The notes under the pieces are model-generated. The model made no database searches. It had not been told where the DNA came from and saw only the letters and a program-made list of their open reading frames with translations. Positions 6,152-14,384 of a stretch of DNA of 40,876 bases are shown here, in pieces (the stretch's first letter is position 1; every line of letters begins with the position of its first letter). Made by a program: the position numbers and the translations under genes. The DNA comes from CAYRPN01 sp964426135 (lineage in GTDB: Bacteria > Planctomycetota > Phycisphaerae > Phycisphaerales > Phycisphaeraceae): NCBI GenBank assembly GCA_964426135.1, contig CAYRPN010000049.1, positions 1 through 40,876 of the forward strand, in the 5' to 3' direction.

Positions 6152-6648
6152 TCGCATCTCCCACATGGACCGCCGCCGAAGACGCGACGCTGACCGCCGA
6201 GTGGACGAAAGGCACGTCAGCCCGCCAGATCGCCCGCATGCTCTGGACGCCCGAGCACCAGATATCGAAGAACGCCATCCTCGGCCGAGCCCGCCGGCTG
6301 GGGCTTGGCGTGCATCCGGCCCTCGCGGCTCGCACCGACCGCCCCGCGCCGCCGGCCAAGCCCGACTTCTCCAAGCCGCTCCCGCCGACCGGCTGCCGTT
6401 TCATCCATGGCGACGTGGCGGGATGGGCGACCAAGTGGTGCGACGCGCCTGTGAGCGCCCCCGGCGAGAGCTGGTGCACCGAGCATCGGGCGAAGGTCTA
6501 CCGGCCACGCGAGACGGTGGAGAAGTCGCCGGGCATCCAGTTGCTGCCCCTGGCGGATGCGTGGAAGTCGAAGGCGCCCCCGCAGGCGCAGCGGGCCGGG
6601 ACCATCGCGCTGGCGCCGACCGTGGCGCCGATGCGGGGGGAGAGGTGA
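6148..6648 (+). CDS. GcrA-like cell-cycle regulator
   Basis: A 166-residue protein. The N-terminal W-T-x-x-x-D helix-turn-helix (TWTAAEDATLTAEWTKGTSA, then ARQIARML, KNAILGRARRLGL) matches the DNA-binding domain of GcrA. The C-terminal block (GCRFIHGDV, WCDAP, PGESWCTEHRAKVYRP) matches the RNA-polymerase-binding half that closes most GcrA family proteins. In alphaproteobacteria GcrA recruits sigma-70 RNA polymerase to CcrM-methylated promoters. A phage version could redirect host transcription or keep the host in a permissive cell-cycle phase. GGAGGA lies 7 nt before the ATG at 6148. Confidence 0.85.
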   Translation: MIASPTWTAAEDATLTAEWTKGTSARQIARMLWTPEHQISKNAILGRARRLGLGVHPALAARTDRPAPPAKPDFSKPLPPTGCRFIHGDVAGWATKWCDAPVSAPGESWCTEHRAKVYRPRETVEKSPGIQLLPLADAWKSKAPPQAQRAGTIALAPTVAPMRGER

Positions 6649-6914
6649 GCCTACTGCCGATCGAGCGCGGCATCCCGGTCCCGCCTATCGGTGCGCGCCG
6701 GAGCGGTGGTCGGCCGAAGGGAGCGCCGGACAGAGTGGCATGGAAGGCGATGAGGCCGGGAGACAGCGTCCTGGTCCCCGTCGCGGTGCCTGAGTTTAGG
6801 CCGGTGATCCAGGCGCGGCTGGCGACGAATGCCAGGCGGGCTACCGATACCTTCGGCCATGTCTTCGTGACCCGGTCGGTAGAGGGTGGCGTCAGGGTTT
6901 GGCGCACGGCGTAA
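6645..6914 (+). CDS. Conserved small phage protein (89 aa)
   Basis: The GTG start overlaps the previous stop (GTGA). The middle 'MRPGDSVLVP' and the C-terminal 'HVFVTRSVEGGVRVWRTA' match a widespread small phage family, often found near replication genes, in which a basic RRAT-x-x-F-G-x-x-F-x-TR motif suggests nucleic-acid binding. Function unknown. It is the last gene before the 104-bp gap that precedes the replication module. Confidence 0.65.
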   Translation: MSLLPIERGIPVPPIGARRSGGRPKGAPDRVAWKAMRPGDSVLVPVAVPEFRPVIQARLATNARRATDTFGHVFVTRSVEGGVRVWRTA

Positions 6915-6933
6915 CCGGCACTTACGCTCAGCC

Positions 6934-6942
6934 TGTGTATAA
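6934..6942 (-). promoter_or_regulatory. DnaA-box-like site
   Basis: TGTGTATAA on the plus strand is TTATACACA on the minus strand, a perfect fit to the DnaA box consensus TTWTNCACA. It lies in the intergenic gap just upstream of the DUF1376 replication gene. A single box is weak evidence for an origin. Confidence 0.4.
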
Positions 6943-6959
6943 CTTTTTCGGGCGCTGAA

Positions 6960-6986
6960 TTGTGCGACCCGCCCGGCAGGGATAAT
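6960..6986 (+). promoter_or_regulatory. Possible promoter of replication module
   Basis: TTGTGC (6960-6965) and GATAAT (6981-6986) are separated by 15 bp, shorter than ideal. They lie 32 bp before the DUF1376 gene, in the only non-coding gap of this region. Weak support. Confidence 0.3.
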
Positions 6987-7018
6987 CTTCTCGCCATTCA
7001 GATCGGAGAATACCTCGC

Positions 7019-7810
7019 ATGAGCGCCACGCGCCCCGATACATGGATGCCGCTCTACGTCGCCGATTACCTCGCTGACACGACCCGTCTGACGACGGCTC
7101 AGCATGGGGCTTATCTCCTCTTGATTATGGCCTACTGGCGAGCCGGCGAGGCGCTCGCTGACGACGACGACGATCTAGCTGCCATCACCCGCCAGCCGGT
7201 CAAGGATTGGCAGCGGATGCGCCCGAAAATTGCGCCATTTTTCAATGTGATAGACGGCATGTGGTGCCACAGGCGCATCGAGGTGGAAATCGAACGGGCG
7301 ATGGCTAACCGTGCTCAAAAAGAGACAGCGGGGAAGGCATCGGCGAGGCAACGGACGTTGCAACGGGAATCCAACGGACGTTCAACGTCCGTTGCAACGG
7401 GACCGGCAACGGAGCCTCAACGGAAGCTCAACTCGTCACCTTCACCTTCACAGAAAGAGGAAGATTCAGTAGCTAACGCTACTGGCGCTGACGCGCCGCC
7501 GCCGACCGAAAGCGATCTTGTCTGGGGGGATGGCCTGACGTGGCTCGCATCGGCTGAAGGCAAGGCCGCCGGACCGCTCCGGTCGATGGTCGGCCGCTGG
7601 TGCAAGGTCTATGGCGACGGCCACGTTCTCGCCGTGCTCGGCGAGGCTCGGAGCCAATCCCCGCCGGTTATCGGTCCCGTCGCGTGGATCGAGGCAGCCC
7701 TGAAAACAAGGAACCGCAGCTATGGCCGAGCTAACAACCATCAACCCGTCCGCAATGGTTTTGCTGCCATCGCTATCAGCGCAGCTCACCGACGCGCTGA
7801 CCGCGCCTAA
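7019..7810 (+). CDS. DUF1376 (YdaU-like) replication protein
   Basis: The 263-residue protein opens with the DUF1376 domain: 'WMPLYVADYLADTTRLTTAQHGAYLLLI' followed by 'W..MRPKIAPFF' and 'GMWCHRRIEVEI'. This winged-helix domain is found at the N-terminus of phage replication initiators and loaders. A low-complexity linker follows. The C-terminal part (GPVAWIEAALKTRN) resembles the end of DnaD- or YdaU-type proteins. It probably helps open the origin or recruit the helicase. It follows a gap with a DnaA-like box and overlaps the next gene by 89 bp. Confidence 0.75.
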   Translation: MSATRPDTWMPLYVADYLADTTRLTTAQHGAYLLLIMAYWRAGEALADDDDDLAAITRQPVKDWQRMRPKIAPFFNVIDGMWCHRRIEVEIERAMANRAQKETAGKASARQRTLQRESNGRSTSVATGPATEPQRKLNSSPSPSQKEEDSVANATGADAPPPTESDLVWGDGLTWLASAEGKAAGPLRSMVGRWCKVYGDGHVLAVLGEARSQSPPVIGPVAWIEAALKTRNRSYGRANNHQPVRNGFAAIAISAAHRRADRA

Positions 7811-8387
7811 GCAGGGCTTCACCGGCCCTGACGGCCAATTCGACGTGCGCGAGGGGTATTGGTCCCCGCCGACCGTCACCGCCGCCGTGCGGGCCGAGGC
7901 CGTGATTGCCTTGGCGGGCTATGACCGGCTGATGGCCCCGGCGGCGCTCCGGACCATCGTCCCGTGGCTCGTCCGGCTGGGCATCGCATCCGCCGGGGCG
8001 CTCGGCCAGGACGAGGCGCAGGCCAAGGTTCAGGCGCTGGCGAGCGACCTCTGCGCCGAGTACCCCGAGGGGGTTTTCACGGACGAAACCCGCCGGAAGG
8101 TGGCGAAGGCGTGCAAGTGGTTCCCGAGCTACGCCGAGCTGGCCGAAATCCTCGACCGCCAGGCCAAGGCGCTGAAAACCCGGCACGGCCGGCTTCGGGC
8201 CGTTGCCGAGGCGCCCCGTTCCGAGCCCCCGCGCACCGCCGCCGTGGTCAGCGCCGCGATCCGGCCCATGCCTGGCGCCGCCCCCGACCGGCCGAAGCGC
8301 GAGCCCGCGATCGAGAAGCCGTCCGCCGTCGTCCACCCGCCAAGCGCGGAACAGCTCGCCGAATGGGCGAAGGCTGTTGGCGCATGA
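7722..8387 (+). CDS. Putative replication accessory protein
   Basis: The 221-residue protein has no domain that I can name. Its mid-part 'LASDLCAEYPEGVFTDETRRKVAKACKWFPSYAELAEILD' resembles the region of phage loader-type proteins that contains a conserved W-x-P motif. The C-terminus is proline- and alanine-rich and probably disordered. Its position directly after the DUF1376 gene, with an 89-bp overlap, suggests a helicase-loader or initiator-partner role. This is inference from context. Confidence 0.6.
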   Translation: MAELTTINPSAMVLLPSLSAQLTDALTAPKQGFTGPDGQFDVREGYWSPPTVTAAVRAEAVIALAGYDRLMAPAALRTIVPWLVRLGIASAGALGQDEAQAKVQALASDLCAEYPEGVFTDETRRKVAKACKWFPSYAELAEILDRQAKALKTRHGRLRAVAEAPRSEPPRTAAVVSAAIRPMPGAAPDRPKREPAIEKPSAVVHPPSAEQLAEWAKAVGA

Positions 8388-8605
8388 CCGCCCGCCCCGC
8401 TCCCCCGACCTGGGACTGGGCGCGCTCCCAGCGGACCCTCGCCGAAGTGGCCGCATTGCCCGTCAGGAGGCCGCCAGACGCGTCCGGCCCCTCTGGACGC
8501 CAAATGCCCCAGCCCACCCGTCCGCGCCTTCCCAACGGCCTTCCCAGCCCCGAACTACAATTGCAGTTTCACCGAAAATCCGACCGGCCTCGCCACACGA
8601 TCTAG
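8384..8605 (+). CDS. Small hypothetical protein (73 aa)
   Basis: The ATG overlaps the preceding stop (ATGA). The product is proline- and arginine-rich (MTARPAPPTWDWARSQRT...) and likely disordered. 'TWDWARSQRTLAEVAALP' may form one helix. No family recognised. It ends the early or replication block before a promoter-like gap. Confidence 0.5.
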   Translation: MTARPAPPTWDWARSQRTLAEVAALPVRRPPDASGPSGRQMPQPTRPRLPNGLPSPELQLQFHRKSDRPRHTI

Positions 8606-8616
8606 CGCATCCGGCA

Positions 8617-8645
8617 TTGACGCGCACAAACCGCAGGATTATTCT
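8617..8645 (+). promoter_or_regulatory. Putative promoter before glycosyltransferase and packaging genes
   Basis: TTGACG (8617-8622), 17-bp spacer, TATTCT (8640-8645). Spacing is ideal and both boxes are close to consensus. It lies in a 72-bp gap and would drive the late block beginning with the glycosyltransferase at 8678. Confidence 0.5.
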
Positions 8646-8677
8646 GTGGTTGGCCGCAACGCACGGAGAGACGCCGC

Positions 8678-9367
8678 TTGTTCTCCCTTCCGACCAGGGG
8701 GCGACCCCATAATCTCCGCCGCTTTCTCGCCGCCTACGAGGACACCCGGGCGACCGCGCCCATGTGGCTGCGCCTCGACCGCGACGACCCTGCGCTCGCC
8801 GAATACGACGCCATCACCCTCCCCGACCACTGGCTGAAAACCGTAGGCCCGCGCCTCGAAAACCGCTGCAACGGCTGTGTTGCCGAGATGTACGCCACCT
8901 TCCCGGACGAGCCCGTCTACGGCCTGATGGCCGACGACCTGATCCCCCGCACCGACCGCTGGGATGCCCACCTGATCGAAGCCGCCGGATCTTCTCGCCT
9001 CGCCTATGGCGATGACGGCAAGTGGGGAGCCGAGCTGGCCACGCATCCCGTGATCGGCGGCGACCTCGCCCGCGCAATCGGCTGGCTTGTGCTCCCGACC
9101 GTCCTTCACAGCTTCGTGGACACGGCCCTTTTCGTCATCGCCAGCCGTGCCAAGCGCCTCGCCTACCTCCCCGAGGTCAAGCTGGAACATATGCACCCGC
9201 TCGCCAATGACGAGCACGGCCGCCCCAAGGCCGAGATGGACGATACCTACCGCTTCCGCGAGACCTACGTCCCGGACCAGGCCGCGTTCTACAAGTGGCA
9301 GGGAACCGACCTCCGCCCCGTCGTCGACAGGGTCCGCGCCCGCTTCCCCGAGAAGGCGGCTGCCTGA
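8678..9367 (+). CDS. Putative GT-A-fold glycosyltransferase 1
   Basis: A 229-residue protein starting at TTG 8678, with GGAGAG 8 nt upstream and no better in-frame start. It opens with 'FSLPTRGRPHNLRRFL', typical of family-2-like glycosyltransferases. It has acidic metal or nucleotide-sugar sites (LRLDRDDP and LMADDLIPRTDRWD) and a C-terminal 'EHMHPLAN' histidine motif. Phages carry such enzymes to glycosylate DNA or virion proteins, or to alter host surface sugars. It lies between the replication and terminase genes, so a virion or DNA substrate is plausible. Confidence 0.7.
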   Translation: MFSLPTRGRPHNLRRFLAAYEDTRATAPMWLRLDRDDPALAEYDAITLPDHWLKTVGPRLENRCNGCVAEMYATFPDEPVYGLMADDLIPRTDRWDAHLIEAAGSSRLAYGDDGKWGAELATHPVIGGDLARAIGWLVLPTVLHSFVDTALFVIASRAKRLAYLPEVKLEHMHPLANDEHGRPKAEMDDTYRFRETYVPDQAAFYKWQGTDLRPVVDRVRARFPEKAAA

Positions 9368-9714
9368 TGAGCGAGCAGCTCCTATGGCGATCCGTCATAA
9401 CCCAGGCGATCTTGGACGCCACCGCGCCCATGTCCACCCGCATTGGCAAGCGCAAGCCTATCCCCGGTCACCTGTCACCGGACGAGGTCTTCCGCCTCAG
9501 AGCCGAACGAGACGCCGCCCGCCTCGACCGCATCGATGAGGTGAAACGCGAGCAATCCAGAGCCCGGGAATGGCTCCTGCGAGGCGGGGCCGACTTCGCC
9601 AAGGTATGCGACTATGCGGGGCTCGACCCGGCCGCCGTCCGCGACCGTGCCATTGACCTAGCCCACAAGGGCTGGCCGTCCGAGTACGGCAGCAGCGTCG
9701 CGGAGGCAGCGTGA
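9367..9714 (+). CDS. Conserved phage protein upstream of terminase (115 aa)
   Basis: A 115-residue protein overlapping the glycosyltransferase stop by one base. The N-terminus 'LLWRSVITQAILDAT' and the C-terminus 'WLLRGGADFAKVCDYAGLDPAAVRDRA' match a small protein often encoded just before the small terminase in alphaproteobacterial phages. The C-terminal half looks like a helix-turn-helix and may bind DNA. Exact role unknown. Confidence 0.65.
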   Translation: MSEQLLWRSVITQAILDATAPMSTRIGKRKPIPGHLSPDEVFRLRAERDAARLDRIDEVKREQSRAREWLLRGGADFAKVCDYAGLDPAAVRDRAIDLAHKGWPSEYGSSVAEAA

Positions 9715-10148
9715 GCGGCGGCCGTCCAACCAAGTACGATCCCGAGTATGTGGGGCAGGCCGCGAAACTGTGCCGGCTCGGCGCTACAGACTTGGAACTG
9801 GGCGACTTTTTCGAGGTCAGCCGCGAGACAATTTGGCGCTGGTCTCAAGCGCACCCAGAGTTTTGCAATGCCCTAAAGGTAGGTAAAGCTGAGGCAGATG
9901 AACGGGTTGAGCGCAGTTTGTTCGCCCGGGCTACCGGCTACACTTACGACGCGGTCAAGATTTTCCAGCATGACGGCGCTCCCGTGATCGTGCCCTACCG
10001 TGAGCACGTCGCACCGGACACCACCGCCGCAATCTTCTGGCTGAAGAACCGCCGCCCGGCCGATTGGCGCGACAGGCGCGAGGTGACCGGCGCTGACGGC
10101 GGGGCAATGCAGGTTAGCGTCGTGACCGGCGTTCCCCGTGCGGGTTGA
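9711..10148 (+). CDS. terS: Terminase small subunit
   Basis: 145 residues from GTG 9711. 'GGRPTKYDPEYVGQAAKLCRL' followed by 'GATDLELGDFFEVSRETIWRW' is the helix-turn-helix of phage small terminases, which recognise the packaging site. 'HPEFCNALKVGKAEADERVERSL' and 'ATGYTYDAVK' follow in the usual order, then a C-terminal 'TTAAIFWLKNRRPADWRD'. It overlaps the large subunit by 11 bp, as is common. Confidence 0.88.
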   Translation: MSGGRPTKYDPEYVGQAAKLCRLGATDLELGDFFEVSRETIWRWSQAHPEFCNALKVGKAEADERVERSLFARATGYTYDAVKIFQHDGAPVIVPYREHVAPDTTAAIFWLKNRRPADWRDRREVTGADGGAMQVSVVTGVPRAG

Positions 10149-11400
10149 AACCGGCTATGTCGCACGCCCTCAGTTCGTCCCGCTGCACATGCGAAAGCAG
10201 CGATGGGGCGTCACGGTCGCGCACCGGCGGGCGGGCAAGACCGTGGCTTGCATAAACGACCTCCTGGACGACACGCTGCGGTGTGCCAAGCCGGACCCGC
10301 GCTTCGCCTATATCGCCCCGCTCTATACCCAGGCAAAGGACGTGGCCTGGAGCTACGTCAAGCGGTACGGCCTGACCATCCCTGGCGCCGAGGCGCACGA
10401 GAGCGAGCTACGCCTTGACTTGCCCGGCGGCCGGCGGCTGCGACTGTACGGGGCCGACAACTACGACCGGCTCCGCGGCGGGTATCTCGACGGCGTCATC
10501 ATGGATGAATACGCCGACATGGACCCCCGGGCATGGTCCGAGGTGATTCGCCCGATGCTGGCCGACCGGAAGGGCTGGGCCCTGTTCATCGGCACGCCGA
10601 AGGGAAAGAACGCCTTCTGGGAAATCTGGAATCGCGCCGGCTCCGAGCCTGACGCCTGGTATCGGTCCATGCTGAAAGCCAGCGAGACGGGCATCCTCCC
10701 GAAGGAGGAGCTGGACGACGCCAGGCGCATGATGACCGAGGAACAGTACGCGCAGGAGTTCGAGTGCTCGTTCGATGCCGCGATCATCGGCGCCTACTAC
10801 GGCCGGGAGATGGCCGAGGCCGAGCGCTCCGGTCGCGTCGCCCGCGTTCCCTACGATCCCTCCATCGAGGTCGAGACTTGGTGGGACCTTGGCATCGGTG
10901 ACTCGACTGCCATCTGGTTCGTCCAGCGGGTCAATGCCGAGATCCGGTTCATCGACTACATCGAGGCATCGGGCGAGGGCCTGCCGTTCTACGTCAAGGC
11001 CATGCGGGAGCGGCCCTACCTCTACTCCCGCCACGTCCTGCCGCATGACGTCGAGGTCCGGGAACTGGGCACGGGCAAGAGCCGCAAAGAGATGCTTGCC
11101 GGCCTCGGGCTGCACAACATTGCGGTGGCGCCGAAGCTGCCGATCGACGACGGCATTCAGGCCGTGCGGATGCTCCTCCCTCGGGCGTGGTTCGATGCCG
11201 AGAAGTGCAAGCAGGGCGTCGAGGCGCTGAAGCAGTACCGGCGCGACTGGGACGACAAGCTGAAGGTCTTCCGCTCGCATCCCCTGCACAACTGGGCGAG
11301 CCACGGCGCGGACGCGGCCCGCACGGGTGCGGTTGTCGCTGCTCCCGTGACCGGGTGGACGACCCCGCTCAAGTACAAGGACACGAGGGCTTACGTATGA
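10138..11400 (+). CDS. terL: Terminase large subunit
   Basis: A 420-residue packaging ATPase and nuclease. Walker A is AHRRAGKT (28-35), Walker B GVIMDEYADM (about 119-128), and motif III FIGTPKGKN (150-158). The C-terminal nuclease shows acidic residues WWDLGIGDST (D250, D255) and a late HGADAAR. It pumps phage DNA into the prohead and cuts the concatemer. The start is GTG 10138, inside the end of terS. A circularly mapped genome fits headful packaging, but the terminase sequence alone does not prove it. Confidence 0.93.
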   Translation: MRVETGYVARPQFVPLHMRKQRWGVTVAHRRAGKTVACINDLLDDTLRCAKPDPRFAYIAPLYTQAKDVAWSYVKRYGLTIPGAEAHESELRLDLPGGRRLRLYGADNYDRLRGGYLDGVIMDEYADMDPRAWSEVIRPMLADRKGWALFIGTPKGKNAFWEIWNRAGSEPDAWYRSMLKASETGILPKEELDDARRMMTEEQYAQEFECSFDAAIIGAYYGREMAEAERSGRVARVPYDPSIEVETWWDLGIGDSTAIWFVQRVNAEIRFIDYIEASGEGLPFYVKAMRERPYLYSRHVLPHDVEVRELGTGKSRKEMLAGLGLHNIAVAPKLPIDDGIQAVRMLLPRAWFDAEKCKQGVEALKQYRRDWDDKLKVFRSHPLHNWASHGADAARTGAVVAAPVTGWTTPLKYKDTRAYV

Positions 11401-11606
11401 GCGATGAAGTAAGGATCTATTGCTATAAGCCGCATCAACTCGGCTGGCTGAAGCGGTCGGATCTCGGTGATGGCACTTGGGAAATGCCTGATGGCCGTCT
11501 GTGGCGCTTCGCACCAGAGGACAAGGCCCAATCACTGATCGTTTGGGCTGACCCGCTCATAGGCTGCCCAGCAGAAGACATGGCGCCATGGCGGCTCGCA
11601 GCATGA
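11397..11606 (+). CDS. Small hypothetical protein (69 aa)
   Basis: The ATG overlaps the terL stop (ATGA). It has a compact pattern (VRIYCYKPHQLGWLKRSDLGDGTWEMPDGRLWRFAPEDK) rich in aromatic and charged residues, probably a small beta domain. No family recognised. It is encoded between terminase and portal with two other tiny genes. Confidence 0.6.
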   Translation: MSDEVRIYCYKPHQLGWLKRSDLGDGTWEMPDGRLWRFAPEDKAQSLIVWADPLIGCPAEDMAPWRLAA

Positions 11607-11770
11607 CCTTCGCCGAGCGCGAGCAGATCGCCGCAGCTACAGAGGCGTGCGCCACACTGACGCGCGAGATGGCGGCTGTTCTGACGCGCCTGATCGAAGC
11701 AGAGGCGCGCCTTGCCCAGCTCGAGGAAGCCGCCACCTCTCCCACGAAGAAGGGCGCCGCCCGTGGCTGA
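11603..11770 (+). CDS. Small coiled-coil protein (55 aa)
   Basis: The ORF starts at the ATGA overlap (11603) and encodes a single long helix with heptad-like leucines and alanines (ERE..AAATEACATLTREMAAV.. RLAQLEEA), then a short basic tail. An upstream in-frame ATG at 11588 is possible. It may be a small structural or assembly factor; no family recognised. Confidence 0.55.
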   Translation: MTFAEREQIAAATEACATLTREMAAVLTRLIEAEARLAQLEEAATSPTKKGAARG

Positions 11771-11960
11771 CATCGACGCAATTCTTGACGAAGTGGCTAG
11801 GCAAACCTTCAGCGAGCCTTATCAGGCTGCGAAGGCCCGTGTCCGGGCGGCCGAAGTTAAGTTGATTGACGCTCTCCGCTGCAACAGCGGCTTGGCAGCC
11901 TCAATCATTGACTTGATCAATGACCTAGAGGCCGCTGAAAAGGCCCTAACCGATGCCTAA
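11763..11960 (+). CDS. Small helical protein (65 aa)
   Basis: GTG start at 11763, inside the end of the previous ORF; ends 7 bp inside the portal gene. The product (VADIDAILDEVARQTFSEPY...) is all-helical with an acidic C-terminus. No family recognised. Its tight packing with portal supports translation. Confidence 0.55.
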   Translation: MADIDAILDEVARQTFSEPYQAAKARVRAAEVKLIDALRCNSGLAASIIDLINDLEAAEKALTDA

Positions 11961-14100
11961 AATGGACCCCGCCACCCTCAAGGCCATCGTCTCCGCCGAG
12001 GTCCGCCGCTCCATCGGCTATATGGGCGGGACTATCGCATTCGAGCGCGAGAAGGCCCTCGACTACTACCTCGGCCGGCCGTTCGGCAACGAGATCGAGG
12101 GGCGTTCGTCCGTCGTCTCGACCGACGTTGCCGACGTGATCGAGAGCATCCTCCCGAGCCTGCTCAAGATATTCACCTCGGGCGACACGGTGGTGAAGTT
12201 CGAGCCCCAGGGACCGGAAGACGAAAAGGTTGCCCAGCAGGCGACCGATTACTGCAACTGGATCTTCAACCGCGACAACCCCGGCTTCACCATCCTCTAC
12301 GACTGGATGAAGGACGCCCTTCTCCAGAAGATGGGCGTGGTGAAGATCTGGTGGGACGAGCGCGAGGACGAGTCCGAAGAGACCTACGAGAACCTGACGG
12401 ACGACGAGTTCGCGCAGCTTCTGGCCGACGAAGAGATCGAGCCGATCGAGCACACGCAGCGCCCCGACCCGATGGCGGGGATGCAGATGATGAACCCGGA
12501 GGCGCCCCCTCCGGTAGCGCCGGGATCCCATCCCGCTGGCGCGCCCCCGCCTGCGGCTCCGCCCTTCACGGATGCCGCGGCGGGGATGCCCTCCGACCCC
12601 ATGGCGGGCCACAACGGCGGCCCTCCGCCGATGCTGCATGACGTGAAGGTCAAGCGCGTCAAGAAGATCGGCCGCGTCAAGCTCGCCGCCGTTCCCCCGG
12701 AGGAGTTCCTGCTCTCACCGGGCACGCGGGATGACGAGTCCTGCATCCTCATGGCGCACCGCCGCCGCACCACGCGATCCGCGCTGATCGAGGAAGGCTT
12801 CGACAAGAAGCTCGTGGACGCAATCCCGGCCTATGACGAGATCGACGACACCGGGGAGGCTGCGGCGCGTTGGGCGGACCAGGAGTTCTGGAACGACAGC
12901 GGGGACGGCCTCGACCCTGCAGCCGACTACGTGTGGCGCACCGAATGCTACATCCGGGTGGACTATGACGGAGACGGCAAGACCGAGCTCCGCAAGATCA
13001 CCCTGGGCGGGGCGGGGGATGGCGGGGATATCCTCGAGAACGAACCCGTCGATCAGCGCCCGTTCTTCTTCCTCTCGCCCATCCGTGTCCCGCACGTCCT
13101 GATCGGCCGCTCGGTTGCGGATCTGGTGATGGATATCCAGTTGATCCAGTCCACGCTTCTCCGCGGCGCGCTGGACAACATGTACAACGTCAACGCGCCT
13201 CAGACCGCGATCGTTGACGGCCAGGTCAACCTCGACGACCTCCTGACCCGTCGGGCGGGTGGTGTGATCCGCACCAAGTCCCTGGATGCCCTCAAGCCGC
13301 TGACCACGCCGAACGTGCTCCCTGCCACCCTGCAGGCTCTGGAGTACATGAACGGCGTCCGTGAGACCCGGACGGGCGTCACCCGGTACAACCAGGGCCT
13401 CGACGCGGAGAGCCTTAACAAGACCGCCGCCGGCTCGCGCATGATCATGACCGCGGCGATGGAGCGCATCGAGCTGATCGCGCGCATCTTCGCCGAGACG
13501 GGCGTGAAAGACCTGTTCCGGGGCATGCTCCGCCTTGTCGCGAAGCACCAGCAGAAGGAACGGGTCATTCGCCTTCGGCAGGAGTGGGTCGCCATGGACC
13601 CGCGCGAGTGGAACACCTCGATGGACATGGTGACGAACGTCGGCCTCGGCACAGGTTCCAAGGACCAGATGCTCGGGCACCTGATGACCCTGATGCAGAT
13701 CCAGGAAAAGCTGGCGATGTCCGGCAATCCGGGCGGCATGGTGGACCCGAAGAAGCTCTACAACACCGCCGAGAAGGTGGTCGAGAACATGGGGCTGAAG
13801 ACGATTGACCCGTACCTGAACGACCCGGAGAAGGTCGGCCAGCAGTCGGCCGGTCAACCTCCCGGACAGCCCCCGGGCCAGTCTCCCGAGCCTCCGCCCC
13901 CCTCGCCTGAGCAAATCCAGTCGCAAGCCGCGATGATGAAGGCGCAGAGCGATCAGCAAGCGATGCAACGCCGCGCGGCCGTCGACGACGCGAAGGCACA
14001 GGCGGAGATGGAACAGCTTGAGATGGACCGCCAGCTCGCGCGTCAGAAGTTCCAGGTGGAGATGGCGAAGCTGATGCAGCAGATGAACGCGCCCGCATGA
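11953..14100 (+). CDS. Portal protein (podovirus type)
   Basis: A 715-residue protein. The N-terminal 'REKALDYYLGRPFGNEIEGRSSVVS' and 'DVIESILPSLLKIFTSGD' are typical of P22-like and other podovirus portals. 'GRSVADLVMDIQLIQSTLLRGALDNMY' and 'RTGVTRYNQGLDAESLNKTA' are the conserved stem and crown region. A Pro- and Ala-rich insert lies at about residues 180-220. The C-terminus is a long Gln-rich helix (barrel-like). It forms the dodecameric DNA channel at the capsid vertex, where terminase docks. Confidence 0.92.
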   Translation: MPKMDPATLKAIVSAEVRRSIGYMGGTIAFEREKALDYYLGRPFGNEIEGRSSVVSTDVADVIESILPSLLKIFTSGDTVVKFEPQGPEDEKVAQQATDYCNWIFNRDNPGFTILYDWMKDALLQKMGVVKIWWDEREDESEETYENLTDDEFAQLLADEEIEPIEHTQRPDPMAGMQMMNPEAPPPVAPGSHPAGAPPPAAPPFTDAAAGMPSDPMAGHNGGPPPMLHDVKVKRVKKIGRVKLAAVPPEEFLLSPGTRDDESCILMAHRRRTTRSALIEEGFDKKLVDAIPAYDEIDDTGEAAARWADQEFWNDSGDGLDPAADYVWRTECYIRVDYDGDGKTELRKITLGGAGDGGDILENEPVDQRPFFFLSPIRVPHVLIGRSVADLVMDIQLIQSTLLRGALDNMYNVNAPQTAIVDGQVNLDDLLTRRAGGVIRTKSLDALKPLTTPNVLPATLQALEYMNGVRETRTGVTRYNQGLDAESLNKTAAGSRMIMTAAMERIELIARIFAETGVKDLFRGMLRLVAKHQQKERVIRLRQEWVAMDPREWNTSMDMVTNVGLGTGSKDQMLGHLMTLMQIQEKLAMSGNPGGMVDPKKLYNTAEKVVENMGLKTIDPYLNDPEKVGQQSAGQPPGQPPGQSPEPPPPSPEQIQSQAAMMKAQSDQQAMQRRAAVDDAKAQAEMEQLEMDRQLARQKFQVEMAKLMQQMNAPA

Positions 14101-14384
14101 CCGACCAAAAGGAACTCGACCGCCAGCGCGGCGTCAACGCACGCCAGCTGCTCGAAAACCCCCTGCTCATGGAAGCCTTCGCAGAGACACGGGCCGAATA
14201 CCTCGCCGCATGGGAGAAGACCCCCGTGCGTGACCACGAGGGCCGCGAGCAGATCTGGCTGATGGTCCGCACCCTCGACAAGGTGAAGGGCCACCTCCAG
14301 ACGGTCATGGACGGCGGCCAGCTCGCCGAGCACGAGCTGACGCAGCTAGAGGCCCGGAAGCGCGGGTGGAAGGTCTGGGGTTGA
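14097..14384 (+). CDS. Conserved small virion-module protein (95 aa)
   Basis: A 95-residue helical protein overlapping the portal stop (ATGA). 'QRGVNARQLLENPLLMEAFAETRAEYLAAWEKTPVRDHEGREQIW' matches a small protein found next to portal in many phages. The family is of unknown function; a role in head completion or as a portal cofactor has been suggested from position only. Confidence 0.65.
   Translation: MTDQKELDRQRGVNARQLLENPLLMEAFAETRAEYLAAWEKTPVRDHEGREQIWLMVRTLDKVKGHLQTVMDGGQLAEHELTQLEARKRGWKVWG

Noticed and set aside
10408..11535. Leftward 375-aa ORF antisense to terL
   Set aside because: No family features; typical antisense open frame in GC-rich coding DNA, while terL has all its motifs.
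12715..13968. Leftward 417-aa ORF antisense to portal
   Set aside because: Antisense shadow of the portal gene, arginine- and histidine-rich without domain pattern.
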